Shown: positions 21,005 through 33,000 of the stretch, piece by piece | Layout: the number at the start of each line of letters is the position of its first letter | Numbering within the stretch: position 1 is the stretch's first letter | Origin: Lithobates sylvaticus | Taxonomy: Eukaryota > Chordata > Amphibia > Anura > Ranidae | Direction: 5' to 3' | Assembly: GCA_028564925.1 (NCBI GenBank) | Contig: CM053028.1 | Coordinates: forward strand, 626,767,380-626,831,379 | DNA: 64,000 nucleotides | Position numbers and translations under genes: made by a program | The notes under the pieces: generated by a model | Told to the model about the DNA's origin: nothing | Database searches by the model: none | The model's input: the letters and a program-made list of their open reading frames with translations, nothing else

Positions 21005-22128
21005 TTAACCACTTCAGCCCCGGAAGGTTTTACCCCCTTAATGACTGGCCATTTTTTTGCAATTACGGCCCTGCATTATTTTAACTGACAATTGCGAGGT
21101 TGTACCCAAATAAAATTGCTGTCCTTTTTTCTCACAAATAGCGATGTCTTTTGGTGGTATTTGATCACCTGTGCTTTATTTTTAATTTTTTTGTACTTTA
21201 AACAAAAAAAGAGCCACAGTTTAAAAGAAAAAAAAACAATATTTTTTTTACTTTCTGCTATAAAACATATCCAAAAAAAAATCTATTTAGGTCAATATGT
21301 ATTCAGCTACATATTTTTGGTAAAAAAAAAAAAAAAAACCCCAATAAGCGTATATCGAATATTAGTTGGTTTACGCAAAAGTTATAGTCTACAAATAATG
21401 GAATATTTTTATGGAATTTAAAACATTTATTTTTTACTATTAATGGCGGTGATCAGCTTTTTTTATTTTTGGGCGTGACTACGACATTGCGGCAGATAGG
21501 TTGGACACCTAACTGACACTTGACACTTTTTTTGGGGACCAGTGACACTAAGGCTGTCCAAATCACTGCATCCAAATCACAATAGCAGGAGATTTTGACC
21601 GTCTCTCTATGGAGCCAGTTTACATATCTCCGCAGCAGGTCCGGTGCGTCTTTTGGTCCATTTTCAGGTGCAAAATCGGCCCAAAATTTGGACTGAAATT
21701 GTACCTGAAACGGTGAACCAGCACACACCGGACCCTTACTGTGCGACGGATCCGTCTTAGGTGTGAACCAAGCCTAATACAGTGATCAGTGCTAAAAATA
21801 CTCACTGTACTAATGACGCTGGCAGGAAAGGGGGTTAACAGGGGCGATCAAAGGGTTAAGTGTGCTCCTAGGGGGTTCTTTCTATCTGTGTGAGGGATGG
21901 TCTGACTGGATGAAGACAGAGATCAGTGTTCCTGCATTTTCTTCCCTGTCAGAATGGTGATCTGCCTTGTTTACATAGGCAGTTTGACGTTCTGGGGAAC
22001 GATCGTGGGTGGCCAGCGGACATCGGGTCCGCCGGACCCCCTGTTTGGCATCCTCTGTGTGCGATCAACGGCTAATGGACAAAATCACGTACAGGTACGC
22101 TTTAAGTAGAAGGTTGGCAAGTGGTTAA
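21005..22128. repeat. TTAACCACTT-family TIR element, copy 3, with internal insertion
   Basis: It begins TTAACCACTTCAGCCCCGGAAGG and ends GGCAAGTGGTTAA. It shares the TTTTGGTGGTATTTGATCACC core with copies at 5545 and 44007. Around 21550-21780 it carries extra sequence ending TAGGTGTGAACCAAGCCTAA, which looks like a second, nested TIR repeat. Confidence 0.65.
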
Positions 22129-22234
22129 GGGGTAATAGACCTATTTTGACGGGCAGAAAGAAAATGGGCAGAATTTTGCTTAGGCTTTCTCTGTTCTCCC
22201 TGATCCAAAATAGTCCTGACCAATTTCTATCAAT

Positions 22235-22504
22235 TTAATTTCATTAAAGTGCCTTTTTGGCATTGATACATGTCACCTGGGGCAGGACCCGGGTCCCAAA
22301 ACACTTTTTCTGACAATAACTTGCATATAAGCCTTTAAAATTAGCACTTTTGTTTTTTCATGTTAGTGTCCCATAGACTTTAACAGTGTTCCGCGGCTTT
22401 CGAATTTTCCGCGAACACCGCATAATATTCGTTGTTCGTCGAATGGCCGAACAACCAAAGTTCGGCCCAAACTTGTGTTCGGGCCAAACCATTCGCCCAT
22501 CCCT
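22235..22504. mobile_element. Partial copy of the TAGGGATG hAT fold-back family
   Basis: It ends TTCGCCCATCCCTA, as the element at 53235-55668 does. TTAGCACTTTT, GCATATAAG, TGACAATAACTTGCATATAA and CCTGGGGCAGGACCCGGGTC are the reverse complement of 53340-53440. The left end is missing. Confidence 0.7.
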
Positions 22505-23191
22505 ATTGCTGAGTCTTGTATTTAGATATTACACTCCTACCATTCAAGGCTGGAGAGTGGAGCTGTGGTCTCGGTCTGTTTATTACATGCCTACTTATAG
22601 CAGCTTTCTGGTAAGCAGATTGGATTTCCATACACATTGAAGCTGGTGACGGGTTTATCAACTCTCCCTTCAATGTTTAACCCAAAAGGGGTATAGCATT
22701 TAAGATCATACATCCATCGGGTTTCTATGTGTAAGATCTCTCTCTTGGTCATACTGCCTCGCCAGTGAGGTGTAAATCTACCGATGGCAATAACAGTAGT
22801 TCCTGCAGGATTTTTGTTGTGACATTCGAGATAATGGCGTGAGACAGTATGTCTGGGAAACCCTTTCCTAATGTTAGCCAGATGTTCCTTAATTCTAATT
22901 TTCATGGCGCGCATAGTGCTGAGTCCTGTATTTGGATATTACACACCTACCATTTAAAGCTGGAGAGGGGAGCTGTGGTCTCGGTCTGTTTATTACATGC
23001 CTACTTATAACAACTCTCTGGTAAGCAGATTGGATTTCCATGTGGTGTGGTGTGCTTTTCCATACACATTGAAAATGGTGACAGGTTTATCAACTTTCCA
23101 TTCTTGGATTAACTGTTCTTTTAACGCTGAATGTGAACTCTTATATTACAGACATGAATCAGTTATTAACTATATAAATTGTAAGACAAAT

Positions 23192-24203
23192 TGTCACAGG
23201 TACTCACCCGGGCCGAAATGCTGAGAGCTGCTCCCCTTGCGACTAGGTGCACAATGCCTCTGGAGTGGGTACAGAGGTCACCGGGCACAAAGATGCACGG
23301 GTTGCCAGCAGGTGTGTTGCAGGTGGTGTGCAGTAGCGACGTTGACCAGGAGAGGCTGATGCTGCACTGGACGTAGACACCTGGCAGGACCGTGATGAGG
23401 CAGAGGTTATGGAGGTACCAGAACGTGTACTGGAGGAGGACCCTTAGGTGCATGTGAGAACTAGAAGTCCAGAACACCGAGCAGATGGTCAAACACAAGT
23501 AACTTCAGAGAATGTCCAGCAAGCAAGCCGTGGGTCAAGCACAGGTAATCAGGCAGCAGAGGTATCCAGGAAGCAGGCCAGGGGTCAAACACAGGTAAGT
23601 AACTCAGAGAATGTCCAGTAAGCAGGCCGAGGGTCAAGCACAGGTAATCAGGTAGCAGAGGTATCCAGGAAGCAGGCCAGGGGTCAAACACAGGTAAGTG
23701 ACTCAGAGAATGTCCAGTAAGCAGGCCGAGGGTCAAGCACAGGTAATCAGGCAGCAGAGATATCCAGGAAACAGGCCAGGGGTCAAACACAGGTAGCAGC
23801 AGCGGTGGTCAAGCAGGTTCCAAGTCAGGCACAGGTAATCAAGCAGGTACAGGATACAAGGTACTGGATACAAGGTACAGGATACAGGATACTGGATACA
23901 AGGACTGGAGCCAGGACTCAGGAAGAGACAACAAACCAGCAATTGTGAGGAGACAGAGGAAGCCTTTTATAGGCCAGGTAAGTGGTCAAATGGGATACCC
24001 GGACGAGTGCGCATGCGCACTCGTCGTCTGTCAGCGCCGCGCACAGCGGTGAGCCGCACTGGCTGGGCTGCATCAGATACCCGAGCGCCATGGACCCGCG
24101 CATGCGCACCCGCTACCCGGCGTACCTGTACTGTTCGCTGAACCGCTCTACCGCGCGTGCGCATACCCGGAATCCGGCGACGAAGTACGGTATTTCCCTG
24201 ACA
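23192..24203. mobile_element. Solo LTR, Ty3/gypsy type, related to the 28515-35894 element
   Basis: This 1012-bp unit begins TGTCACAGG and ends CCCTGACA. It is flanked by a perfect 5-bp duplication CAAAT (23187-23191 and 24204-24208). Like the LTRs of the large element it has an internal tandem array rich in AGCAGGC and CACAGGTAA, and a CpG-rich GCGCATGCGC region near one end. It is the residue of LTR-LTR recombination. No internal region is left. Confidence 0.88.
23544..23840. repeat. 99-bp tandem repeat inside the solo LTR, about 3 copies
   Basis: GGTAATCAGG.AGCAGAG recurs at 23544, 23643 and 23742 (period 99 bp). Within it, two sub-units share CCAG.AAGCAGGCC.GGGTCAA. Shorter CAGGATACAAGGTACTGG repeats follow to about 23910. 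Confidence 0.85.
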
Positions 24204-24420
24204 CAAATGTACAGACCAAACAAGTGAAGTCTATCAACAGTTATCCTCCATACGGGTCCTGAAGAAGTGGATCCAATCTGTGAAATGCGTTGACCTTTGA
24301 ATGAGTTATAAATGAAAAACACTGACTATGTAATGGTCATGTATCACTGTATATATTTATGTATGCATAAAGATTTTAATGTATATTTTGGATTCTATTA
24401 TTTTGTAATAATATAATTTA

Positions 24421-25044
24421 TATATCTTTTTAAAAATAGTATTTTGCTGTATAAAAGCAGTCTTGGGTGCTATATTTACTGCCCCTATATTTCCCTCTGC
24501 ATGCTTACTATATTAGGGATGATAGCGTCCTGAAAATGTAGAACTTTTTTTGCCTGCTTTCCCCATACCCCCCAGGTGCTGTCAGTTACAGCCAATGCCC
24601 TTATGTGCCAGCAGGGAAGGCATGTCGGCAGTTGCCAATCCCTGAAATAGAACATTACCTGGGCAGAATACATTCCTGTAAAATAAGATCTAAAGAGGCT
24701 TACAAAATGTAGTAGACGAAACGTTGAGATCTCAGGATAAAGAAAGCTGTAAGTAATATAAATGGATCAAAACAAATGTTATTTTCTGCTGGTACTCTTA
24801 TCTGATGAACAGTATGTAGTAGTGCAGGGGTCATGGGGTGGTAGTCACGTCCTCAATGCTTCCCTCCTTGTTGGGCGCTAAGAAAGGGTCACATGAGAGG
24901 CCCGGGGTGGGTTCTTCTGGGCTATTCTAGCCACTTTAGTTGGGGCCACTGCCTTACACATGGGGTACCTTTACTTGAACAGATGATTGAACTCTAGTAA
25001 ACTATTTCAATGTAATTATACACCACCACGGTCTCTATTGCATT
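24421..25044. other. Intergenic stretch containing one copy of a dispersed 150-bp repeat
   Basis: About 24657-24815 (GCAGAATACATTCCTGTAAA onward) is similar to 27800-27955 in the same orientation. Otherwise no gene or TIR pair is recognised. Confidence 0.5.
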
Positions 25045-25058
25045 AAGGAGGGACACGC

Positions 25059-26616
25059 GCTAGTGGCCTCCCGCCGAGACGGCGGCCTGGCATTCCCCGA
25101 CTTGGTGAAGTATTACCAAGCAACCCAACTACGAGCCATTACTTCCTGGTTCCCCCAAAGGGCATACAACAAATGGACAGAAATCGAAAAGATATGGTTG
25201 GCACCTGCACACCCGAATAGCCTACTCTGGGGCGCGACGGTAGAAGTGAACTCGGAGAGACTCCTGGGGTCAATGACCTTACTTAGATCATTATGGCGCA
25301 AACTCGCCAACCCCTATCAGCTCTGCTCAGAGAAATCACTAATGACTTCCTTTTTATATAACCCAGCACTCCCGGATGGTCTTACACGCCAGATGTCTCT
25401 TCCTTGGGCAGAAAAAAACCTCTTTCACTTCGGTCATTTGGTTGACCCCAGAACACGTAAATTGCACTCATTTGCCCAGCTTCAAACGAAATATGACTTA
25501 CCTCGCCAGGTATTCTATGGCTATCTGCAAATTAGGCACTTCGCTCAATCATTCGCCCCGGACCTCCAGTTCTCGGCACCCTCCCCCTTTGAGAGCATCA
25601 TATTGGAGGGATCTGCACGTCGCGGCCTGATATCAGATATCTACCGACTGCTTAACCTCTACTCAATCCCCGAACGGGGCAAACATGCGTACATGCTCCG
25701 CTGGGAGAGGGTCCTAGGAGAGGAGATACCAGAAGCCACATGGCAGGCGATTTGGTCCCAAGCAGCTAAAAGCTCGTACTGCACCTTATATAAGGAAAAC
25801 GCATACAAGATTATGTATTTCTGGTACCAGACACCCGACATCCTCCACGCCATTTACCCGTCCTGCTCTGACCGCTGCTGGCGATGCCAGAAAGACAGGG
25901 GTACTCTTTTCCACATATACTGGGACTGCCCCAAGATAGTGCCATTCTGGACAGAGACCCAGTCACTACTGTCCCGCCTCTTAGGGGTACAGATTCCCAT
26001 GTCCCCGAAACTATTTCTACTGGGAGTCTCCCAACTACGCATCCCCAAACCGTCCAAGAAACTCCTAAGTCATGTCATCACTGCGGCACGGTGCCTGATA
26101 GCCCTGCACTGGAAACGACTGACCCCCCCCTCACAGGAGGATCTATACGCTAGAATCAAAGACGTAGAGATCATGGAAAAAATGACAGCTAGACTATATG
26201 ACAGACTGGACGCGCACACTAGGGTCTGGGAGGAATGGCATCGCCATGAAGATCCGCCGTGAGCCGGGGCTGGAACCCCGATCTCCACCCTCCACCCCCC
26301 TACCCTCTTTATCCCCCTTTTCCATCTCCCCCTTTTCTTTAACCTATAAAACTGGCACTTTCTTACTGCTACTATTGAGTATGGCCTCTCACAGGTCACT
26401 GACAATAAGTGTATCTTATATGAGAGCAGGAAAGTTACATAGGAATCAGACCATGAGTTTCTACTACAAAGAATGTTATCTGTTACCCTTGTCTGTATAC
26501 TGGCCATACTATGGTCCTATTGCTTCTGATATGACACAATGTACAGACTTTGTTCGACTGTTGTATGTCAATTTTGATTTAATAAAAAGTTATTTGAAAA
26601 AAAAAAAAAAAAAAAA
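25059..26616 (+). mobile_element. 5'-truncated L1 retrotransposon
   Basis: It is flanked by a 14-bp duplication AAGGAGGGACACGC (25045-25058 and 26617-26630). It ends in a roughly 20-base A run after AATAAA (26581). Only the C-terminal part of ORF2 and the 3' UTR are present, the standard outcome of incomplete target-primed reverse transcription. The perfect duplication and long open frame point to a recent insertion. Confidence 0.93.
25063..26262 (+). pseudogene. L1 ORF2 C-terminal fragment (399 codons)
   Basis: This open frame starts about 5 bp inside the truncation point, so its ATG is fortuitous. It corresponds to the region after the RT domain: GGLAFPDLVKYYQATQLRAI aligns with GGLGIPSFIIYYHAAQLAQL in the full-length L1 at 41250-43514. 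A CxxC..H....C cluster (CWRCQKDRGTLFHIYWDC) matches the C-terminal zinc-knuckle-like motif of L1 ORF2. Endonuclease and RT are absent, so it cannot be a functional retrotransposition protein. It is a different L1 subfamily from the copy at 37387. Confidence 0.9.
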
Positions 26617-26630
26617 AAGGAGGGACACGC

Positions 26631-28514
26631 AAAGCCAATGCCCTCTCCAGCGTATCACAGCTACTTCACTCCCAGTAACGGTATGTAGTCCCTCCGTGTA
26701 CCTAGCGCGGACTCCATACGCGCACTTCACCTAACTCCTCTTCCGTACCTGTGTGCAGACTAAGGACCTTTGTGGTGCTGATCTGCTCTCATTGCTATGG
26801 GAGACGGTCCTACTCATGGAGAAAGTGCAGACAACAACTCCACTTGCAAGAGGCTATCCCACCTGCCACATCTACACACTTACGGCAGGCTGCTAGAGAA
26901 ACCCTTGGTTATCCTTGGTAGCCACTTGTGCCTTCACACTGTATTAACTTTTACACTAATGTCTTCATACCCCAATATGCTTAGGCGACCCGAGTTGTAG
27001 ACTATGTGTGCCGATTACTTGCATTACACCTCTTGAGTAACTTCAGACCATTCAAAAGCAACGTTTTAAAAGCTTTACTTAAAAAACATGACATGACAGT
27101 CAAACAAAGGCAACAGTCTTTCCCTAAACTAATCCCTAACTCAGGCCTGTGGCTGCCCCAGCATACCTGGACAGGATAGAGTCTATTTCTAGCTGAGTCC
27201 ACAATGGTAGTATCCAGGATTGGCATCTTCAGGATGGACAGCAGGTCCCAGCAATCCCCCTAGGCTGTCAGAGGATCTTGAAGACGGGTGTGCATTAGTT
27301 GGCGCTCCAGTCTCGGCATATCAGCAGGCTAGCAGGACGGACTTTGGCAACCGTATGAGCAGTCAAGGACTCTCTGGGTTCTGGACCCCTGTCCCTTTTA
27401 TATTCACACAGGACCAGGGGGTCGGACCCAAAAGCCTGCCAAGAAAGACCTGGGAAACATAATTAACTCTATCCCTCCCGACTGGGGCAGCATCTAGCTG
27501 GGCTGAAATAGGCAACCTGCCTACAAGTAAGTTTATCAGATAAGGGTAGAGGTAGAGGTTCAATGGGAGAAACAGCCCCAAATTTCTGGCATCAAACCTC
27601 CAATCACTGGCTGCATATGGAAGCCTTGCTAGACCACTATATCACTGCAAACAGGCCCTTCCCTGTATTATACTACAGTGAAGTGAAAACTGTCTGCTAG
27701 GCATCACTGTGTTTTGCATATTATCTACTGTTGAATAATCCGAAGATATCTTATCTTAGATCGGTTTCACAGCTTGCTATTGTGACCCTACAGCCTTAAC
27801 TGAGCAGAATGCATTCTTGTAAAATAAGATCAGCAAAGGTTTACAACATGAATTAGACTCTATACCGAGAACTCAAGATAAATAAAGATGTAAAAGTAAA
27901 ATAAAATGATTAAACAAATGTTATATCCTACCTCCTATTCTTATCGGATGCCTGATCAATTCACTGTTAAATATCTATGCCATGGGTTAATATGAACCCT
28001 CCTCGTATTCTCAGATTATAAATCTCAATTTTGCCTGACTGGTGACTGTTGACCTGCGTTCAGATAACCAAAGTCCAGATCCATTTGTAATTTTATAAAA
28101 GTTGAGATAAGCAGGTAGTCTACATGACAACTCTGGGTAAATGAAAGCTTAAGGAAGAACCCAACTGATAAGACCCTTTTCCAGTGCACCACACAAGATC
28201 ATACCTCCCATCTTTCTGAATATGTAGGCAAAGGACACACCCATGCTACACTCATTTATGGAGACCCAACTTTGCACTTAGCTCCCCTTTACTCAAGTTT
28301 TTTTTTATGCTTTCTTTTTAATCTTTACCTTTTCAGATGTCTTCCGGTTGGTCATGTGATGATCCGGATCACCTCTTTACTGGCCCTCTGAGGAGGCAAA
28401 GAACGATGGTAACATCCACACCACTCTCTTCATCAATACATTATGAATTGTAGTGCACCCACGTAGGAGTAGCTGGTGAATTTGGTCCTATCTCCCCACT
28501 TAGAGCACACACAG
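26631..28514. other. Intergenic stretch; second copy of the 150-bp repeat
   Basis: Contains the 27800-27955 copy of the repeat also seen at 24657. The GC-rich text at 26640-27480 has no recognisable exon. It might be old retroelement sequence, but I could not pair ends or find a protein motif. Confidence 0.4.
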
Positions 28515-30027
28515 TGTCACGTACCTGGTGGTGCGAGCCCGAGATTGCAGGGAGAGGCCTCCCTTGCGTCTCCCACTCCTGGTCCCCTGGTGTGGGAACA
28601 GGAGAGACAGGAGTGAGGAGGAGCACGGGTGCCTGGCAGGATCAACAGACCGGTGGGAAGGAAACAGGTTAGCTGAGCAGGCAGGATCTCTGAGAAGCAG
28701 GCTCACAGGTAAACTGGATAGCAGAGCTGGCAGGATCGCAGGAAGCAGGCTCACAGGTAAACTGGATAGCAGAGCTGGCAGGATCACAGGAAGCAGGCTC
28801 ACAGGTAAACTGGGTAGCAGAGCTGGCAGGATCACAGGAAGCAGGCTCACAGGTAAACTGGATAGCAGAGCTGGCAGGATCACAGGAAGCAGGCTCACAG
28901 GTAAACCGGATAGCGGAGCTGGCAGGATCACAGGAAGCAGGCTCACAGGTAAACTGGATAGCAGAGCTGGCAGGATCACAGGAAACAGGCTCACAGGTAA
29001 ACCGGATAGCGGAGCTGGCAGGATCACAGGAAGCGGGCTCACAGGTAAACTGGATAGCAGAGCTGGCAGGATCACAGGAAGCAGGCTCACAGGTAAACCG
29101 GATAGCGGAGCTGGCAGGATCACAGGAAGCAGGCTCACAGGTAAACTGGATAGCAGAGCTGGCAGGATCACAGGAAACAGGCTCACAGGTAAACCGGATA
29201 GCGGAGCTGGCAGGATCACAGGAAGCAGGCTCACAAGTAAACTGGATAGCAGAGCTGGCAGGATCACAGGAAACAGGCTCACAGGTAAACCGGATAGCGG
29301 AGCTGGCAGGAACTGGACAACGGCTTGGCAGGTAAGTTCACAGGTACACTTGGTTAGCAGAGCTGACAGGAACCGGACAACGGCTTGGCAAACAGGTTCA
29401 CAGGTAAGCTTGGATAGCAGAGCTGACAGGAACTGGACAATGGCTTGGCAAACAGGTTCACAGGTAAGCTTGGATAGCAGAGCTGACAGGAACTGGACAA
29501 TGGCTAGGCAAACAGGTCCACAGGTAAGCTTGGATAGCAGAGCTGACAGGAACTGAACACAGGAAACGGAACCACGGACTGGACTGGAACCAACAGGTGA
29601 ACAGGCTCGTTACAGAGGGTCAGACTGCAGACTGGACAAGGCTGAAAAAGGAACCAAAGTTCATCAAAAGTCGGGTAATAGATCTGAACCAGGGCAGGGT
29701 ACAATGGATCAGGCAGGAGGATGGTCACTGGAAGCCGGGGTCGGGTACAGGCAGAAGGCAGGATAGTCTTAATGGCAAGCCGGGTCAAAGGAACAGGTAT
29801 ACAGGATCAGGTCTCACTTTAACACACCACAACGCTGTAGAGCAGACAGCAAAGACCGTCTGCTCAAGTCAGGCTTAAATAGGCCGGCTGGTACTAACTA
29901 GGGCGCGCGCCCGTCTCCTTGTGCGCGGTTGTGCACGTGCCCGCGCCCGGGCGCGCATGCGCATGCGCAATGGAATCTGAGGGCCAGGACGGCCCGGATT
30001 TAGATTTCTGGCAGGATCTTCATGACA
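28515..30027 (-). repeat. 3' LTR of the chromodomain gypsy element
   Basis: This is a 1513-bp LTR. It contains an array of 48-bp units (about 28686-29310; GCAGGCTCACAGGTAAACTG plus GATAGCAGAGCTGGCAGGAT) with two interleaved variants (AACTGGATAGCA and AACCGGATAGCG). About four 60-bp units follow (29310-29555; GACAGGAACTGGACAA). The array keeps + strand frames open, which is not evidence of a gene. The Gag-Pol frame ends about 150 bp inside this LTR. Confidence 0.95.
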
Positions 30028-33000
30028 TTGCCCCCCTCCTAGGGGCAACCTCCGGGTGCCCCTCTGGGCAAATCTCTCAGGATGAGCTCTTTTGAAGGCT
30101 TGAACTAGACTCTTAGCATGGATATTACACTCGGGCTCCCAGGAATTCTCTTCAGGACCATATCCTTTCCATTTGATTAAGAACTGGTTCTGATTTCTCC
30201 TTTTTCTAACATTTAGTATGGCCTCTACCTCATATTCTTCCTCGCCATCTACCAAGACTGGATCTGGGGGTACCGTCCTTCTGTTGGGAAAGGGGTTGGA
30301 AGTGGAAGGTTTTAACAGGGAAACATGAAAGACTGGATGGACCTTGAGGGAATCAGGAAGTTCCAACTCATAGGCTACTTCATTAATCTTCCGTTTGACT
30401 GGAAAGGGACCCAAGAACTTAGGGCCCAGTTTCTTTGAGGGACAAGCCAACTTCAGGTTCAAGGTGGAGAGCCACACTGTGTCACCTGGTGCCAGTATCA
30501 ATTCTCCACGCCTTTTTCGGTCAAAGACTGTTTTGTTATGTTCCTGGGTCCGAGCCATGGTATCCTGCAGGAGTTGGTTATTGGAAGCAAAGAAGTCAAT
30601 CTTCTCCTGGACTGCGGGCACAGTACATTCAGGAAGAGAATTGGGCAGGAATGAGGGGTGAAAGCCATAGTTGGCGAAGAAAGGTGTCTGTTGGGTGGCC
30701 GAGTGGATAGCGTTGTTGTATGCAAACTCGGCAACCGGCAATAGAGAGATCCAATCGTCTTGGGAGAAGGAAGAAAAGCATCGAAGATATTGTTCCAGAA
30801 TCTGATTGGTTCTTTCGGTCTGCCCATTGGTTTGAGGGTGATAAGCGGAAGAAAACGATAGCTCAATGTTGAGAGCCTTGCAGAGTGATTTCCAGAACCG
30901 AGAGGTGAATTGTACCCCTCGGTCGGACACTATGTTGGCTGGTACCCCATGGAGTCTGATGATTTCTCGGATGAACACTTGTGCGGTTTCTGAGGCAGAA
31001 GGGGTACCCTTCATGGGAACAAAGTGTGCCATTTTTGACAGACGATCAACTATCACGAAGATCGTAGTGTGGTCCTCTGCTGGGGGCAGTTCCACAATGA
31101 AATCTATGGACAGCATTTTCCAGGGACGATCTGGGACTGGTAATGGCTTGAGTAAGCCCCAGGCTTTGGTTCTGTGACTTTTGCTCCGAATACACACAGT
31201 ACAAGTTTCCACAAATTTCCTGCAGTCTTCCCTTAGCTGGGGCCACCAGAAGGTACGTTGTACCAATTCAGTGGTCTTGGTGACACCAAAGTGTCCAGCA
31301 AGCTTGTGATCATGGCACAATTCCAGGACGGTTACCCGCAGACCCTCGGGAATGAAAATCTTATCCCCATGCCACAATAGCCCATCCTTGGCCTGCAATC
31401 CAGGACCGGGAGTGGGTAAGAGGCCACTGGAAGCCCGCCTGAGCTGGGACCGTAGGTCTTCCTGTAGCAGGAGAAAGTTTCCAGGGGCAAGGATAGTGTC
31501 TGGAGGGGAACCATCCTGGGATTTGTGATACATACGAGACAGAGCGTCCGGCTTCGCATTTTTGGAACCCGGACGATAAGTCACGTGAAAAGTAAAACGA
31601 GAGAAAAATAAGGCCCAACGGGCCTGTCTAGGTTTTAACCTCTTGGCAGTTTTTAAGTACTCTAGATTCTTGTGATCTGTGAAGATCAGGATTGGGTGAA
31701 TAGCCCCTTCTAGCAGGTAACGCCACTCCTCGAGGGCGGTCTTTATGGCCAGTAATTCCCGATCCCCCACATCGTAGTTCTTCTCGGCTGGGGACAATTT
31801 CCGTGAGAAGAATGCCACGGGGTGTAGCAGGGCTTTGATGCCCTGTCTCTGGGACAGGATGGCCCCTACAGCTATCTCTGAAGCATCCACCTCGAGGACA
31901 AAGGGCAGAGAAGGATCTGGATGCTTCAGGATAGGAGCTGAGGTAAAGAGCCCCTTGAGGGCCTCGAAGGCCCCTTGGGCCTCAGGGGACCAGTGAAAAC
32001 GGGTACCTTGCTTGGTGAGTTGAGTAATGGGCGTCACTATGGCCGAGAATCCCTTGATGAATTTGCGATAAAAATTGGCGAAGCCAATGAATCGCTGGAT
32101 CCCCTTTTTATCTGCAGGAACTGGCCAGTCCAGGATGGCTGAGATTTTCTGGGGATCCATCCGGATACCTCTACTGGAGATGATCAGACCTAGGAAGGGT
32201 ATGCTCTCTACCTCAAAGAGACACTTTTCTGCCTTGGCATAAAGGCCATGTTGCCGAAGACGGCCCAACACACTTTTAACATGTCCACGATGCAGCTCTA
32301 GGGAGGAAGAGAAAATTAGTATGTCATCAAGATAAACAACAGCAAAAACATCAAGGAAGTCCCGAAGCACATCATTTATGAAGGACTGGAAGGTAGCGGG
32401 GGCGTTACAGAGTCCAAACGGCATCACCAGGTACTCGAAGTGCCCAAATCGAGACCGAAATGCCGTCTTCCATTCGTCCCCATCCTTTATACGTATTAAA
32501 TTGTATGCCCCTCTGAGGTCCAGTTTAGAAAAGACGGAGGCCGTGCCAAGCCTCTGAAACAGTTCAGGTACCAGGGGAAGCGGGTAGCGATTTTTAACTG
32601 TGACCTCGTTTAGGGCACGGTAGTCCACACAGGGCCTGAGAGAATGGTCCTTCTTCTCTACAAAAAATATTCCTGCACCTGCAGGAGACGTAGACGGGCG
32701 GATAAACCCTTTTTTCAGATTATCATCTATATAGTCCTTTAATTTTCCCTGTTCCACCTCTGTTAATGGAAAGACCCTACCGAAAGGAATCTTGGCCCCG
32801 GGAAGAAGTTCAATGGGACAGTCATAGGGTCTATGGGGTGGCAGCACATCTGCCCTTTGTTTGCTAAACACATCCAGGTAAGCATGGTAGACTTCAGGGA
32901 TGGACTGGCGTAGACCTGCCTCGTCTTCGAGGCAGAGCAGAGCAGAGGGACCTGCGGGGACCAAGAAGCCGCAGGACCTTTGGCAGTAGGGGGAAGAAAA

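Larger units (their letters stand above)
22505..24400 (-). mobile_element. Penelope-like element remnant, tandem ends, split by a solo LTR
   Basis: On the - strand, 22591-22914 encodes a fragment of a GIY-YIG type C-terminal domain (HYLECHN, HWRGSMTKREILHIETRW, PFGLNIE), characteristic of Penelope-like elements. The 3' end segment occurs twice in tandem (from about 22507 and from about 22917, both GCTGAGTC.TGTATTT..ATATTACA). Such tandem partial copies are usual in this class. After the LTR it resumes at 24204 with CCTGAAGAAGTGGATCC, typical of Penelope termini. The element is broken and lacks its RT here. Confidence 0.7.

Noticed and set aside
28500-29282. - strand open frame of Leu/Pro/Val repeats (and twin at 34361-35149)
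   Set aside because: The same LTR array on the other strand; low-complexity peptide from repetition.
28528-29556. + strand open frame of 342 codons with a 16-residue repeat (and its twin at 34182-35423)
   Set aside because: It is the 48-bp LTR array read in frame because 48 is divisible by 3. It is antisense to the element and present in both LTRs.
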